A DNA stretch of 64,000 nucleotides, taken from NCBI GenBank assembly GCA_903877385.1, contig CAIRDP010000018.1, forward strand, positions 1-64,000. Reading direction: 5' to 3'. The DNA is from an uncultured Bacteroidales bacterium. GTDB lineage: Bacteria > Bacteroidota > Bacteroidia > Bacteroidales > FEN-979. The position numbers and the translations under genes were made by a program. The first letter of the stretch is position 1. Each line of letters opens with the position of its first letter. The notes beneath the pieces were generated by a model. That model was not told where the DNA came from. It saw only the letters and a list, made by a program, of their open reading frames with translations, and did not search any database. Below are positions 18,826 to 27,869 of this stretch, piece after piece.

Positions 18826-19326
18826 TCAGGATTTTTCGGGAGGAGGGGAAAATGGTATTTCGGCATGATTGGCAAACCTCATGCTGAGCAACGAGTAAAC
18901 TACTTTTTGGAGTTCCTGTGGATCAGGACAAGAATAGGTTACTGGCAAAGCTATTGTTACAATGTGCTGAAGAAGGTTTTGGGCTTTTTTATTCTGATGC
19001 ATGCTTTTCATTCCGTCAATAAGGGCCTCTTCCTTGTTGTCATGAATGCAGTAGAACGTGATAATTTTGCCTTTAGGAACTTCCTTTACAATATCATACA
19101 GATTTCCATGGTAAACGATCTCCCGAGAATCGACACGGCGGAATGAGGGATCAGCTGCGGGATTGAAAACCGAAAATGTGGAGAGCTCATGGTCAAAACA
19201 CCCGTGTTCCAACAGACTTGCGACCTCCCGATGGATCAGGTAGCGGTCAAACTCATAAACAATATAATAGCCCGCCGAATTGAAAAGCATTGCAAACAGA
19301 ACTACTATCGGTAAAATTTTTTTCAT
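18826..19326 (-). CDS. conserved hypothetical membrane protein linked to a TonB receptor
   Basis: A 166-aa protein with an N-terminal signal/anchor segment (ILPIVVLFAMLFNSAGYYIVY). A short polar domain follows, containing REIVYHGNLYDIVKEVPKGK and ITFYCIHDNKEEALIDGM, then a second hydrophobic stretch (LLQHIVTIALPVTYSC). A Pro-rich tail ends PFSPPPEKS. I recall similar proteins of unknown function beside TonB receptors in Flavobacteria, but cannot confirm this. Its ATG overlaps the stop of the upstream BNR-protein gene (TAATG), so the two are translationally coupled. The receptor gene follows. Confidence 0.7.
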   Translation of the reverse strand: MKKILPIVVLFAMLFNSAGYYIVYEFDRYLIHREVASLLEHGCFDHELSTFSVFNPAADPSFRRVDSREIVYHGNLYDIVKEVPKGKIITFYCIHDNKEEALIDGMKSMHQNKKAQNLLQHIVTIALPVTYSCPDPQELQKVVYSLLSMRFANHAEIPFSPPPEKS

Positions 19327-22300
19327 TACCTCTTAATTACCAGTTTCCTGGAAATTGTACCTTCCTTTCTATGGATATTTATGATATAAATCCCGGAAGG
19401 AAGAACTGCAAAGATAAACGATTTTTTTGTTTTACCTGATACCATAACATTTTTTTCTTCAAATACCGTCTTATGTTCCAGGTCTTCAACAGATATTGTG
19501 ACAGTTTCTTTTGCAGCCGAAAAGATTTCCAGGCTGATTTCCCCGGGCGAAGGATTAGGGTAAATATTCACCGAAAAACCGGCAGTCTCTTCGGCTATCC
19601 CCAGGCAGTTTTTAAAGGTAAGCCATACCGAATCGGATTTATAACAGCCGGCGAAGTTAAAGGTTTTAAGCCTGAAAAGCCTGCTCCCGATACCCCCTGC
19701 AAGAGAGGTATCGATAATCACGGTTTGCGAGTTTATGTTGCCGGGCGTCCACAGGTACGACCGAACATTGGTAGTATCGGCTGTAAGCCTGATGGTTTGC
19801 CAGTGGCAGACCGTATCGTTTGGAAATACGCTGATTTCGGCCACAGGCAGGCCGGCAATGGTGAGCCCCGTCGACTTTATGCTTCGTCCATAATAGCTGT
19901 AGGCTGTAAGCTGAAGCTTTGCCATGCCCAGGATAATGTCCTGGCTGCCAGGGGTATAAACCGGGTCCAGGGCTTTAGGATCACTGAACAGGCCATCGCC
20001 GTATGTGATCCAGCGAATGGAGTCGTAGGGTGTTGAAGTGGCGTTCAGTGTATAGTTCATCCCTGCGCAAATGGTATCATGGGGCTTTAAGCTTATTTGG
20101 GGGAGCACGGGATCAGGGAAAATGATGAAGTCAAGCCAAACATGATCGGAACCCTGGCTTTCGGCCAGGTCCTTCTGGTAAATCCATTTAAACGTATGAG
20201 TACCCGCGGCAACAGGGAAAGCCACACGGGTCCAGCTGTTTTCGCCCGACCACTGCCACTGCAGGGTGTTGTCTATATAAAAGCTGAGAAAATCATAGCC
20301 CAGCTCGGTGGAGGTTTTATAGTAAAAACTGATGCTGTCGTCGGTTTCCGAAGTATAAGTGACATAAAGCTGGGTATTCTGGCTGTCGGTTATAGTTCCC
20401 GATTCGGCACAGTAACGTCCTTCGAAAGGATTGATACTGCTGAGGGTCCACATATTGTCACCCCCGGTATGCCAGGGAAATTTCTTGAATGAATTGGATT
20501 CGAAGTCTTCCACCACCATGCCGATGATTTCATGGAACCTGGCCGTTTGCCTGTAATTGCCGCTGAGGGTGGTAAAATCCAGGTTTGCGCCTGCCGAGGT
20601 GGGGGCCGAATCATTCACCGATATGGTGTAATGGAAGTTCACATTCCGGTTCGGCTGTATGGTGTCGAGGAACACCGAATCGTTTTGAATGTTCAGGTAC
20701 TGTGAACCGGTGACCAGCCTGCCCGAAGTTCCCGGGCAGGGATAATAGCCGGTATTGGCCACGTTGATCACCACATCATCGGTTTCTCCCGGATCGAACC
20801 TGTGGTTGTTGTTCCCGCCGGTGGAATCATGGATGCTGAGGCCGGTGATCTTAAGGCCAGGCGCCCGGGCATACAGGGTAAAATGTGAATTCCAGGAAGT
20901 GTCGGAATTGCGGACTTTCACGTTGAACCTTACTTTTAAATTATCGGGGATGGTGTCGGAAACTTTGAAAGCAAACCCGTTCTGCACCACTTCGGTTTCC
21001 CCGGCAGCAAGATCGGGATAAACTGCCATTGAATCGGTGATCGTGATGTAGGGGGATGGCGAACTCACTTTAACCAGCAGGTTGCCCGCTAAGTGGTCGC
21101 CTGTGTTTTTTATGCCCAGGTTGAGATGGAGGGAATCTCCGAATTTCAGCCCTTCAGTAATCCCGGTTTTAATGGAAACAAGTTCGTTGGAGTAATACAT
21201 TACCCAGGCCTGCCCGGGATTTGGCCCGAGATCAAAGGGCGAAACCCACGACATGGTCTGCCCCCCCGGCAACCGGTTGTCGGTCCATACAGGATACACT
21301 TTCATGTTCAGCGACTGTATGCCCAGGTAATCGCCGAAATAATTGAAAGCCAAACCGGGTATAGGTACGGGGGTAAAAGAAACATCACTAACCTTGAAAT
21401 CCGAAAAGCTGTTCCCCCCGTCATAGGAATAGGAAACCCAGGTTTCGGCTTCGGTTGAAGATACATTCCTGTCGTCATAATAGATCACGCAGATCCCCCC
21501 GCTCACCGCGTCGATCGTGATCCAGGGAAAATAATGTTCCTTGCCCAGTCCGGGTGTATCCTGGTTCACCCTGAGCGGGTTTGACCATGTATCTCCGTCA
21601 TCCGCAGACTTAATAAGATAGACATCGATATCGGAGCCCGTATTCACCCCTGGAGTTCCCACGTTGGCCCACACCAGGTAAATGCTGCCACGGTTAGGGC
21701 CGTTGCTGAGGTCGACAGCCATGGAAGGGAAGGAATTAACCCGCATGGCCTTGCCGGTCATGCTGTTGCGTATGCCCTTGATATTGGATATGATGCGCCT
21801 GGAATTCTGCCATGTGCTCCCGCCGTCGAACGAGCTGGCGAAACCTATGGCGGTTTCGTCGCTGGGCCAGGAATCGTAGATGCTCCAGGCCAGGTAGACC
21901 TGGCCTATTGGGCCTGTTGCAATGTTCACCCCGTGATTCATTTTCCCTGCATTCACAGCGGTGCTCACCGAATACGGGGCAAGCCACTGGATGCCGCCGT
22001 CGTTGCTTCTCGAAACCTGCACCTGGTTTTCGTCGGCAGAACCGGTAATGAAATTCGTGAATGCAACATAAACATTGCCCTGGAATGCGCTGGTAGTGGA
22101 ATTATCAATCCATAAATGGTTTTTGTCGAGAAGGCCGTTAAGGTGCACAGGGCCCGGGGCAACCTGGATGTCATTCCAGCTCAGCCCCTGGTCGTTGCTC
22201 CAGGCAACATTCTGCCCGAAGGTGTTGCTGATCTTGCCAATGTACCACCTGCCGTCCCTGCTTATGGCTGTAGTTGGATCGCCGTTGTTCTGAAGGCCAG

Positions 22301-22751
22301 TGCCCTGGAAACTGCCTCCCCAGCTAAGCCCGTCGTCGGAGGAGGAATAGGAGTCGGCTCCATAGGAATAAGTTACCGTGCCCTGGGTCCAGTTCGTGGA
22401 ATTGTTTGAGTTCAATACATTGTCCTCATCCATGGGATCAATAAATACCGAGTTCTCGCTTTGGGTAACGGCCGTATTGGTGGTTACGGGCACATCGGGT
22501 GAATCCTGGGGCGGAATGCCTGCAGCCCGAATCAGGGATGTGCCTGTTTTTGGGGCAACCCATGGAATGGTCTTCTGGGGCCTTACATAGCCTTGCCTTA
22601 CCATATATCTCCAGTAGCCAATATTATCGGCATAGGGTACGACTATTCCTTTTCCTGCAGTTGTGATCTCAGGAAGGCTCGACAGCCTCTGGGCATTCGA
22701 AAACAAACTGAATACCAGGAATATAAATGCCAGGATATGTGATTTTATCAT
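19326..22751 (-). CDS. large secreted BNR/Asp-box propeller protein with T9SS sorting domain
   Basis: A 1141-aa secreted protein. The signal peptide (ILAFIFLVFSLFSNAQ) leaves Gln first. An exo-sialidase-like propeller (about 85-520) is marked by repeated Asp boxes: SSDDGLSWGG, SNDQGLSWND, SNDGGIQWLA, SFDGGSTWQN, SADDGDTWSN, SYDGGNSFSD. CARDB/Ig-like domains follow (about 545-740), then a jelly-roll module (about 765-890, VVEDFESNSFKKFPW) and further beta modules. A T9SS type A tail (NIYPNPSPGEISLEIF to ISRKLVIKR) ends it. The sialidase Arg triad is not evident, so enzymatic activity is uncertain. The start at 22751 is chosen because the signal peptide begins there; the open frame upstream encodes a Met/Val run from a CATCAC microsatellite. 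It is the first gene of a BNR/166-aa/TonB-receptor run. Confidence 0.85.
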   Translation of the reverse strand: MIKSHILAFIFLVFSLFSNAQRLSSLPEITTAGKGIVVPYADNIGYWRYMVRQGYVRPQKTIPWVAPKTGTSLIRAAGIPPQDSPDVPVTTNTAVTQSENSVFIDPMDEDNVLNSNNSTNWTQGTVTYSYGADSYSSSDDGLSWGGSFQGTGLQNNGDPTTAISRDGRWYIGKISNTFGQNVAWSNDQGLSWNDIQVAPGPVHLNGLLDKNHLWIDNSTTSAFQGNVYVAFTNFITGSADENQVQVSRSNDGGIQWLAPYSVSTAVNAGKMNHGVNIATGPIGQVYLAWSIYDSWPSDETAIGFASSFDGGSTWQNSRRIISNIKGIRNSMTGKAMRVNSFPSMAVDLSNGPNRGSIYLVWANVGTPGVNTGSDIDVYLIKSADDGDTWSNPLRVNQDTPGLGKEHYFPWITIDAVSGGICVIYYDDRNVSSTEAETWVSYSYDGGNSFSDFKVSDVSFTPVPIPGLAFNYFGDYLGIQSLNMKVYPVWTDNRLPGGQTMSWVSPFDLGPNPGQAWVMYYSNELVSIKTGITEGLKFGDSLHLNLGIKNTGDHLAGNLLVKVSSPSPYITITDSMAVYPDLAAGETEVVQNGFAFKVSDTIPDNLKVRFNVKVRNSDTSWNSHFTLYARAPGLKITGLSIHDSTGGNNNHRFDPGETDDVVINVANTGYYPCPGTSGRLVTGSQYLNIQNDSVFLDTIQPNRNVNFHYTISVNDSAPTSAGANLDFTTLSGNYRQTARFHEIIGMVVEDFESNSFKKFPWHTGGDNMWTLSSINPFEGRYCAESGTITDSQNTQLYVTYTSETDDSISFYYKTSTELGYDFLSFYIDNTLQWQWSGENSWTRVAFPVAAGTHTFKWIYQKDLAESQGSDHVWLDFIIFPDPVLPQISLKPHDTICAGMNYTLNATSTPYDSIRWITYGDGLFSDPKALDPVYTPGSQDIILGMAKLQLTAYSYYGRSIKSTGLTIAGLPVAEISVFPNDTVCHWQTIRLTADTTNVRSYLWTPGNINSQTVIIDTSLAGGIGSRLFRLKTFNFAGCYKSDSVWLTFKNCLGIAEETAGFSVNIYPNPSPGEISLEIFSAAKETVTISVEDLEHKTVFEEKNVMVSGKTKKSFIFAVLPSGIYIINIHRKEGTISRKLVIKR

Positions 22752-22772
22752 TTTATTGAATCTCAATAAGTA

Positions 22773-22780
22773 CAAAGGTA
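22773..22780 (-). promoter_or_regulatory. Bacteroidota -7 box for the BNR-protein operon
   Basis: TACCTTTG on the minus strand, 21 nt before the ATG at 22751. It is back to back with the promoter of the CNNM/CorC gene. Confidence 0.6.
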
Positions 22781-22805
22781 CGTAACATTTTTGCGCAGGA
22801 TTGAG

Positions 22806-22813
22806 TATCTTTG
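22806..22813 (+). promoter_or_regulatory. Bacteroidota -7 box for the CNNM/CorC gene
   Basis: TATCTTTG on the plus strand. It is followed by an 86-nt region up to the ATG at 22900 that contains a CATCAC/TCATCAC microsatellite (about 22850-22887). Confidence 0.55.
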
Positions 22814-22899
22814 GAAAAAAGAGCGGCGGCCGTGTTGTTTTCATTTTCATCACCATCACGGGCAAAGCGATCATCACTCTCATCACGATTTAAACATAT

Positions 22900-24183
22900 A
22901 TGGTAACCAAAATAATAATTTTATTTTTCCTTTTTCTCATCAACGGGATTTTCGTGATGACCGAGATCGCCATGGTATCTTCACGAAAAACCAGGCTGGA
23001 ACTGGATGCGCAGTCGGGACATAAAGGAGCCCGTGCAGCCCTGGAAAATATTAATAAACCCGCCCGGATATTGTCGACTTTCCAGATCGCGGTCACCCTT
23101 ATAGGAATACTCACCGGGGTTTTCAGCGGGGCAGGGATCTCGGCAGGCATGGCGGCCCTGCTCGTCTCGATGGGAGCCTCACAATCCCTTGCAGGCACCC
23201 TGGCGCTTACCATAGTGGTGGTGATCGTCACCCTGGTTTCCATGCTTATAGGCGAGCTGGTGCCCAAACGCATCGGGCTTATCGACCCCGAAGGGATCTC
23301 AAAAGTGATGATACGCCCTATAATGGCTATTTCCTATATCCTGAAGCCAGTTACCTGGGTGCTTGAGAAGCTCAGCGACTTCATCATAGGTTTTCTTGGG
23401 ATAAAGGAATCCGCAGACTCAAAAGTAACGGAAGAAGAAATAAAGGCGATGGTACAGGAGGGGACCGAAGGTGGGGAGGTGCAGGAGATCGAACAGGATA
23501 TCGTTGCCAGGGTGTTCCACCTGGGCGACCAGAAGATTGCTTCGCTCATGACCCATTATTCCGATATAAGCTGGATCGATATAAGCGAAAGCCTCGAAGA
23601 GATATGGAAGAAAATGAGGGAGGAAGTGCATTCGGTTTACCCTGTATGCAGGGATGACCTTGACAATGTTCTCGGGGTGGTCTATATCAAGGACCTGTTT
23701 TTACATTCCAAATCCGACTCCGACCTTATCCTTAAAGATTATATCAAAACTGCACAGCTTGTTCTGGAAACCCTTACGGCTTATGAAACGCTTGAGCTGT
23801 TCAAGGAGAACAAGATACATTACGGACTGGTGGTGGATGAATACGGAGCCATTGTTGGCATGGTCACCCTGAATGATATCCTTGAAGCCCTCGTGGGTGA
23901 TTTCAATGAACCTGATGCCGATGAACCCCAGATCCACCAGAGGGACGACGGGAGCTGGCTTACCGACGGGCAAATGTCGTTCTATGAATTCGCCTACGAG
24001 TTCAACCTCCAGGGCTTCGATAAATCAAGGATAAAATTCAACACCCTGGCCGGCCTGGCTATCAGTATCCTCAAACACATCCCCAAGCCCGGAGAGAAAT
24101 TCTGTTTTCTAGGGTTTGAATTCGAAATTGTCGATCTCGACGGTAACCGCATCGACAAGCTGATCATTAAAAAACTTACCTGA
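22900..24183 (+). CDS. CNNM/CorC (hemolysin C) family membrane protein with CBS pair
   Basis: A 427-aa inner-membrane protein. An N-terminal DUF21/CNNM transmembrane domain (about 1-170) contains INGIFVMTEIAMVSSRKTRLE and the signature IGELVPKRIGL. A CBS pair (about 195-330) includes VYPVCRDDLDNVLGVVYIKDLF and GLVVDEYGAIVGMVTLNDILE. A C-terminal CorC/HlyC domain (about 345-427, with FNTLAGLAISIL and FEFEIVDLDGNRIDKLII) ends it. Members transport or sense Mg2+ or Co2+. The Bacteroidota gliding protein GldE belongs to the same superfamily, but this copy is far from gldD. It overlaps the convergent C25 protease gene by 8 bp. Confidence 0.92.
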   Translation: MVTKIIILFFLFLINGIFVMTEIAMVSSRKTRLELDAQSGHKGARAALENINKPARILSTFQIAVTLIGILTGVFSGAGISAGMAALLVSMGASQSLAGTLALTIVVVIVTLVSMLIGELVPKRIGLIDPEGISKVMIRPIMAISYILKPVTWVLEKLSDFIIGFLGIKESADSKVTEEEIKAMVQEGTEGGEVQEIEQDIVARVFHLGDQKIASLMTHYSDISWIDISESLEEIWKKMREEVHSVYPVCRDDLDNVLGVVYIKDLFLHSKSDSDLILKDYIKTAQLVLETLTAYETLELFKENKIHYGLVVDEYGAIVGMVTLNDILEALVGDFNEPDADEPQIHQRDDGSWLTDGQMSFYEFAYEFNLQGFDKSRIKFNTLAGLAISILKHIPKPGEKFCFLGFEFEIVDLDGNRIDKLIIKKLT

Positions 24184-26296
24184 CGATCAGTTTAATCCTT
24201 GCTGTTGCAGAATTGCCATTGACCTCGAGTGTGTAAACCCCGCCCGGAAGGGAAGGCAGGCTTAAGGTGAGGGGCATGGGATCAGAAAGTATCATATTCT
24301 CCCAGGTCCTTACAACCTGGCCGTTGACGTTGATCAGGCGGATGCCCGCTTTGGATGAAAGTGCAGAGCCTGTCTTCAGCGTGACCTTACCTGAACAGGG
24401 GTTCGGATAGGCGCTTACGCTGAGATCGTTATGCTTATCCTTAATCCCTACGGTCGAATTGGTGGTGAATATCCAAAGGGCGGGATCACCCAGGAGGTTA
24501 CAGTCATAATGGCACCAGCGCTGGGCTCCTGCTTCAAACTGAAGAGAATCGGGGAGGGTTACCCAGGGGGCTGTTTTAATTTTCGACATAAGGTGTACCG
24601 TACCTATTTCGTGAATCTGGTTGCTGAGGGTATCGTTATACAGGGCGCTTACGAATTCCCTGTTCAGGTGGGCCGAAGGGCCTTCGGTCGTTCCCTGGTC
24701 GAACCAGCCGTACCTGGAATTGAAAATACCCCCTGCAAGGAAGTTCTTGATGAGCACCATATGTTCGGCAATGCAATCACTCTGATCGAAGCCGCCGCAT
24801 TCGCAGCCATGGGTGTATAAAAGGGTATAGTCGTGGGTTACACCGTTAAGAGCGTAAAAATTTGCATCGGTGATATCAGAGCTTGAAAGCTTCATCACAT
24901 AATCATAATTGGCATGCCCGGCATGATGGATGAATGAAGGTCCCTTGTTGATCTTTGCCAGGAGTTCGGGCACCGACCAGTAATAAATATCACCTGTAAG
25001 CTGATTCACCAGGGTGTCGTAAATCTTGTCGATGGTATTGCTGGCCGATGGGATTCCATGGGTATAATAACCGTTGTCGGTATGTTCATTGATTAAAAGC
25101 TCAAGATAATCCTGGCCGAAGGTCATTGTGGTCGCATCCATAAATTCACCGGCCAGCAGGGGTTGTGCCTGCTCTCCTTCTATCTGGTGTATCCTGTACC
25201 AGATGGTCTTATGTATGATGTTCGACTGCTCCTGGGCATTGCTGAACGGCATCCTGCCCACCGAGACCTCGGGCAGGAGATCAGGCTCGTCGGTGAGTTC
25301 CCCATAGATCCCGTTGCCGTTTGCATCATAGTTGCCGTCCATTCCCGAATAATACAGGTCGGCAGGTATGCCGGAATCGGTATAATATTGCCCGCCTGAA
25401 AAAACCGAGCAGTAAAATCCCCTGAAAGGCACAACGTCAACATCGCCTCCAAGCAATACATATTCAACCCCGTTCTGCTGGTATTCCTGTTTGACCAGGT
25501 TCCTGATCTTATCCTGGTTGTCGATGCCGCCGATACTTGAGTAAATATCCTCAACGGTAAATATCTGGGAGCTGATGCCAAGAGAATCGTACATGTTCAC
25601 AAGATCGGTAAAACCCGAAGTATAGGCCTGTCCCGTGATGATCAGGAGCTGGTAGCCCGAAGCAGAGCTTTTTTTCAAGGGATAGAGGGCAAGGGATTGG
25701 GGATTCTGGGCAAACTGCCTTGCCCTGTCAATGACTTTTGCCGAGGGGGAGAGGTTATTCAGAGCTTCCCTTGACCTGGGCGAGGGTTCTGTTGTAATGG
25801 TAATGGTGACATCCGACCAGTACCCGGCTTCCTGCAGGGAGGGGTAATAAACCATGGGAGTAAAAGTACAGAGCGCAAAGGCATACCCGTTAAGGAAAGA
25901 GGTGGTGAGTTTACCCGTCTTCACCAGGGGATAGGCTGAGGCGGAGCCGTAAACAGCTTCATTTTTAAGGAAGCTGCCGTTATCTCCCTTTGAAATGGGG
26001 CTGATATCCTGCTGGGGCAGGATAAGGTATTTCCCCTGAAGTTCCACGAATCCGGAACCCTGCATATGCATTTCTTTTGCCGATTCACCGGGAGGCAGTA
26101 AAAGCGATATCGCCTGCCAGGGCATCATGGGTTCTCCCCGGATACCCGACAACAGGGTGTTGTCGAACGAAAGGGTCTGGTAATTTCCCTTGCTCTGAAC
26201 ATTGAGTTTGCCGAAATGGTAAGTTTTGGTAATCGTCCCCGAAAACAGGGTAAGACTGAGCATGCAGTACAGTGCGACAAGTATATTTCTTTTCAT
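24176..26296 (-). CDS. C25 (gingipain-like) cysteine protease with T9SS sorting domain
   Basis: A 706-aa secreted protease. The signal peptide is ILVALYCMLSLTLFSG and a propeptide runs to about 205. The C25 domain follows (about 210-590, YQLLIITGQAYTSGFTDLVN, VEYVLLGGDVDVVPFRGFY). The catalytic His is probably in FIHHAGHANYDYVM and the Cys in LLYTHGCECGGFD, as in gingipains and related proteases. The T9SS type A tail is VSAYPNPCSGKVTLKT to TARIKLIVR. ATG 26296 is preferred to one 13 codons earlier because the earlier one runs through a terminator hairpin. The gene begins right after that terminator, so it probably has a weak or internal promoter, or depends on readthrough from the Omp28-like gene. 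Confidence 0.9.
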   Translation of the reverse strand: MKRNILVALYCMLSLTLFSGTITKTYHFGKLNVQSKGNYQTLSFDNTLLSGIRGEPMMPWQAISLLLPPGESAKEMHMQGSGFVELQGKYLILPQQDISPISKGDNGSFLKNEAVYGSASAYPLVKTGKLTTSFLNGYAFALCTFTPMVYYPSLQEAGYWSDVTITITTEPSPRSREALNNLSPSAKVIDRARQFAQNPQSLALYPLKKSSASGYQLLIITGQAYTSGFTDLVNMYDSLGISSQIFTVEDIYSSIGGIDNQDKIRNLVKQEYQQNGVEYVLLGGDVDVVPFRGFYCSVFSGGQYYTDSGIPADLYYSGMDGNYDANGNGIYGELTDEPDLLPEVSVGRMPFSNAQEQSNIIHKTIWYRIHQIEGEQAQPLLAGEFMDATTMTFGQDYLELLINEHTDNGYYTHGIPSASNTIDKIYDTLVNQLTGDIYYWSVPELLAKINKGPSFIHHAGHANYDYVMKLSSSDITDANFYALNGVTHDYTLLYTHGCECGGFDQSDCIAEHMVLIKNFLAGGIFNSRYGWFDQGTTEGPSAHLNREFVSALYNDTLSNQIHEIGTVHLMSKIKTAPWVTLPDSLQFEAGAQRWCHYDCNLLGDPALWIFTTNSTVGIKDKHNDLSVSAYPNPCSGKVTLKTGSALSSKAGIRLINVNGQVVRTWENMILSDPMPLTLSLPSLPGGVYTLEVNGNSATARIKLIVR

Positions 26297-26316
26297 AACA
26301 GGCTTTATAAAATGAC

Positions 26317-26350
26317 ACGGGAGGCTGTTATTCAATGAACAGCCTCCCGT
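26317..26350 (-). terminator. hairpin terminator after the Omp28-like gene
   Basis: A 13-bp perfect stem (ACGGGAGGCTGTT with its complement) and an eight-base loop lie between the Omp28-like stop (26371) and the C25 protease ATG (26296). On the minus strand the stem is followed by GTCATTTTA, an imperfect T tract. Confidence 0.75.
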
Positions 26351-26370
26351 GTTGTTATAATTGAGTAATA

Positions 26371-27666
26371 TTAGTTGATCAGGATCTTCTTGACCAGTTT
26401 TGAGTCATTGGTCTTAATATAGAGGAAATATTCCCCTGAAGGCAGACCGTTTGTAACGATTGTTTTGGCAACATCCCTGCTTAAGGTAACATTGCTTTCA
26501 GAATAAACAGTAAGGCCGGCTGTGTTCATGATGCTGATGTCGGCAATCTGTGATTTAGTTGCGTCGAATGTAAGCTTAAATGTTCCGTTGCTGGGGTTCG
26601 GGGAAACAGTAATCTGGTTTCCTGATACTTCGCTGATGCCAACACCATGGTTTACATAAATGAATGATGTTTTGGTGAGGGTGTCAATTTGCCCGCCCCT
26701 GTTAACGATAAGACTAACATTATAATTACCGGACGACTGGTAGACTACACTGGGGTTTGTATCGGTTGATTCTGCAGGAATAGCTCCCGGGAAAAGCCAG
26801 TCATAAGTTTGGGGTACATTAATGTAACCTCCGCTGATATTGCTTGTGAACTGAACACTTTCGCTGGGGTTGATGGTGTCTTTATCGGCTGTAAAATCAA
26901 CAGTCAGGGGAATAACGCCGCTTTTCACAGTCTGTAATTCTTCACGTCTTTTCACACCGCCGCTTGATCCCTGTGAGGCATCCATATTCTGGACAGTTGC
27001 AGTAAACTCGCAGTTATTGATGTTCCATGAGGACTGCAGATCGGTTGATAAAGTAAAAGTCAGGGTATCACCCTGTGTGAAATCCACAGTAGTCCCGTTC
27101 AGGTCAGGAACCATATTGCGGTTTACAAAATGAAGCTTGGTCTGGCCTTCCCAGTTACAGGCAATGTTAGATTCGGTAACGAATAAGAAGAGTTTTAATG
27201 AAGTTGCTGTAATGGTTCCGGCTTTGATCACCGTGATTGTAAAATCATAATGAAGGCCTGAATTGGTAAAGGTCATATTCATTTGCAAAGGTGCAGCGGT
27301 GGCAATCCTGGCATTGTATTTCGGCAGGTAGTTGGTGTACATGGATTGGGTATGGCTTCCTCCAACAACAGAACTGTAACCATCGAAAGTGGCAGTAGGG
27401 TACCCGGTAATTGCGTAAAGGGTTTCACGGGAACGGGCGCCAACGTTGCTGTAAGTATCGGTTCCAAGTCCGTTGCAATGATTTTCAACAACGGCTACAA
27501 GAGCGTTGTTTGCGAGCAGATCTTCGGCACCCATTGCTGCGCCGGGGCAATATGTGCATAAAGTACTGGTTTCAATTTCCACGCATACCATATTGCGGGG
27601 AACCTGGGCTACAACAATACTGGCTAATGCAAAAAATGCAAAAAGAGTAAATAGAATTTTTTTCAT
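26371..27666 (-). CDS. Omp28-like thioredoxin-fold protein with PKD and T9SS sorting domains
   Basis: A 431-aa secreted protein. The signal peptide FTLFAFFALASIVVAQ leaves a mature Gln. The Omp28-related domain (about 20-240) opens with VCVEIETSTLCTYCPGAAMG. It has a CxxC pair of thioredoxin type, followed by the conserved YPTATFDG. A PKD domain (about 270-350, FTADKDTINPSESVQFTSN, YDWLFPGA) and a T9SS type A tail (VSPNPSNGTFKLTFDA to SKLVKKILIN) follow. Omp28 proteins are surface or vesicle proteins of unclear function; a redox or binding role is inferred. Start 27666 fits the signal peptide. The -7 box TATATTTG lies about 50 nt upstream. Confidence 0.88.
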   Translation of the reverse strand: MKKILFTLFAFFALASIVVAQVPRNMVCVEIETSTLCTYCPGAAMGAEDLLANNALVAVVENHCNGLGTDTYSNVGARSRETLYAITGYPTATFDGYSSVVGGSHTQSMYTNYLPKYNARIATAAPLQMNMTFTNSGLHYDFTITVIKAGTITATSLKLFLFVTESNIACNWEGQTKLHFVNRNMVPDLNGTTVDFTQGDTLTFTLSTDLQSSWNINNCEFTATVQNMDASQGSSGGVKRREELQTVKSGVIPLTVDFTADKDTINPSESVQFTSNISGGYINVPQTYDWLFPGAIPAESTDTNPSVVYQSSGNYNVSLIVNRGGQIDTLTKTSFIYVNHGVGISEVSGNQITVSPNPSNGTFKLTFDATKSQIADISIMNTAGLTVYSESNVTLSRDVAKTIVTNGLPSGEYFLYIKTNDSKLVKKILIN

Positions 27667-27715
27667 AATACATCCTGTTTGGTTAAAAATCAAATTGTTA
27701 AAGTTTTTCACAAGA

Positions 27716-27723
27716 CAAATATA
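27716..27723 (-). promoter_or_regulatory. Bacteroidota -7 box for the Omp28-like gene
   Basis: TATATTTG on the minus strand, 49 nt before the ATG at 27666. Confidence 0.5.
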
Positions 27724-27869
27724 CGGGATTATATAAAAGAAAAACCTCAAACGAAAAAATTGTTTGTAATTTTTATACAATCTTAATAGAATGATTATCA
27801 AACGTATTTTAAAGATAATGTTATGAGATTAACCATTCATGGACCCGGGGAGGCCCTGTAATAGCAATT

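Noticed and set aside
22752-22886. N-terminal extension of the BNR protein and a His-rich plus-strand reading (FHFHHHHGQSDHHSHH) upstream of the CNNM gene
   Set aside because: Both are readings of a CATCAC microsatellite. The extension precedes a good signal peptide, and the His-rich frame has no start codon downstream of the predicted promoter.
22900-24183. Naming the CNNM/CorC protein GldE
   Set aside because: Superfamily membership fits, but it is not linked to gldD or ssb, and CorC-type proteins occur in several copies in this phylum.
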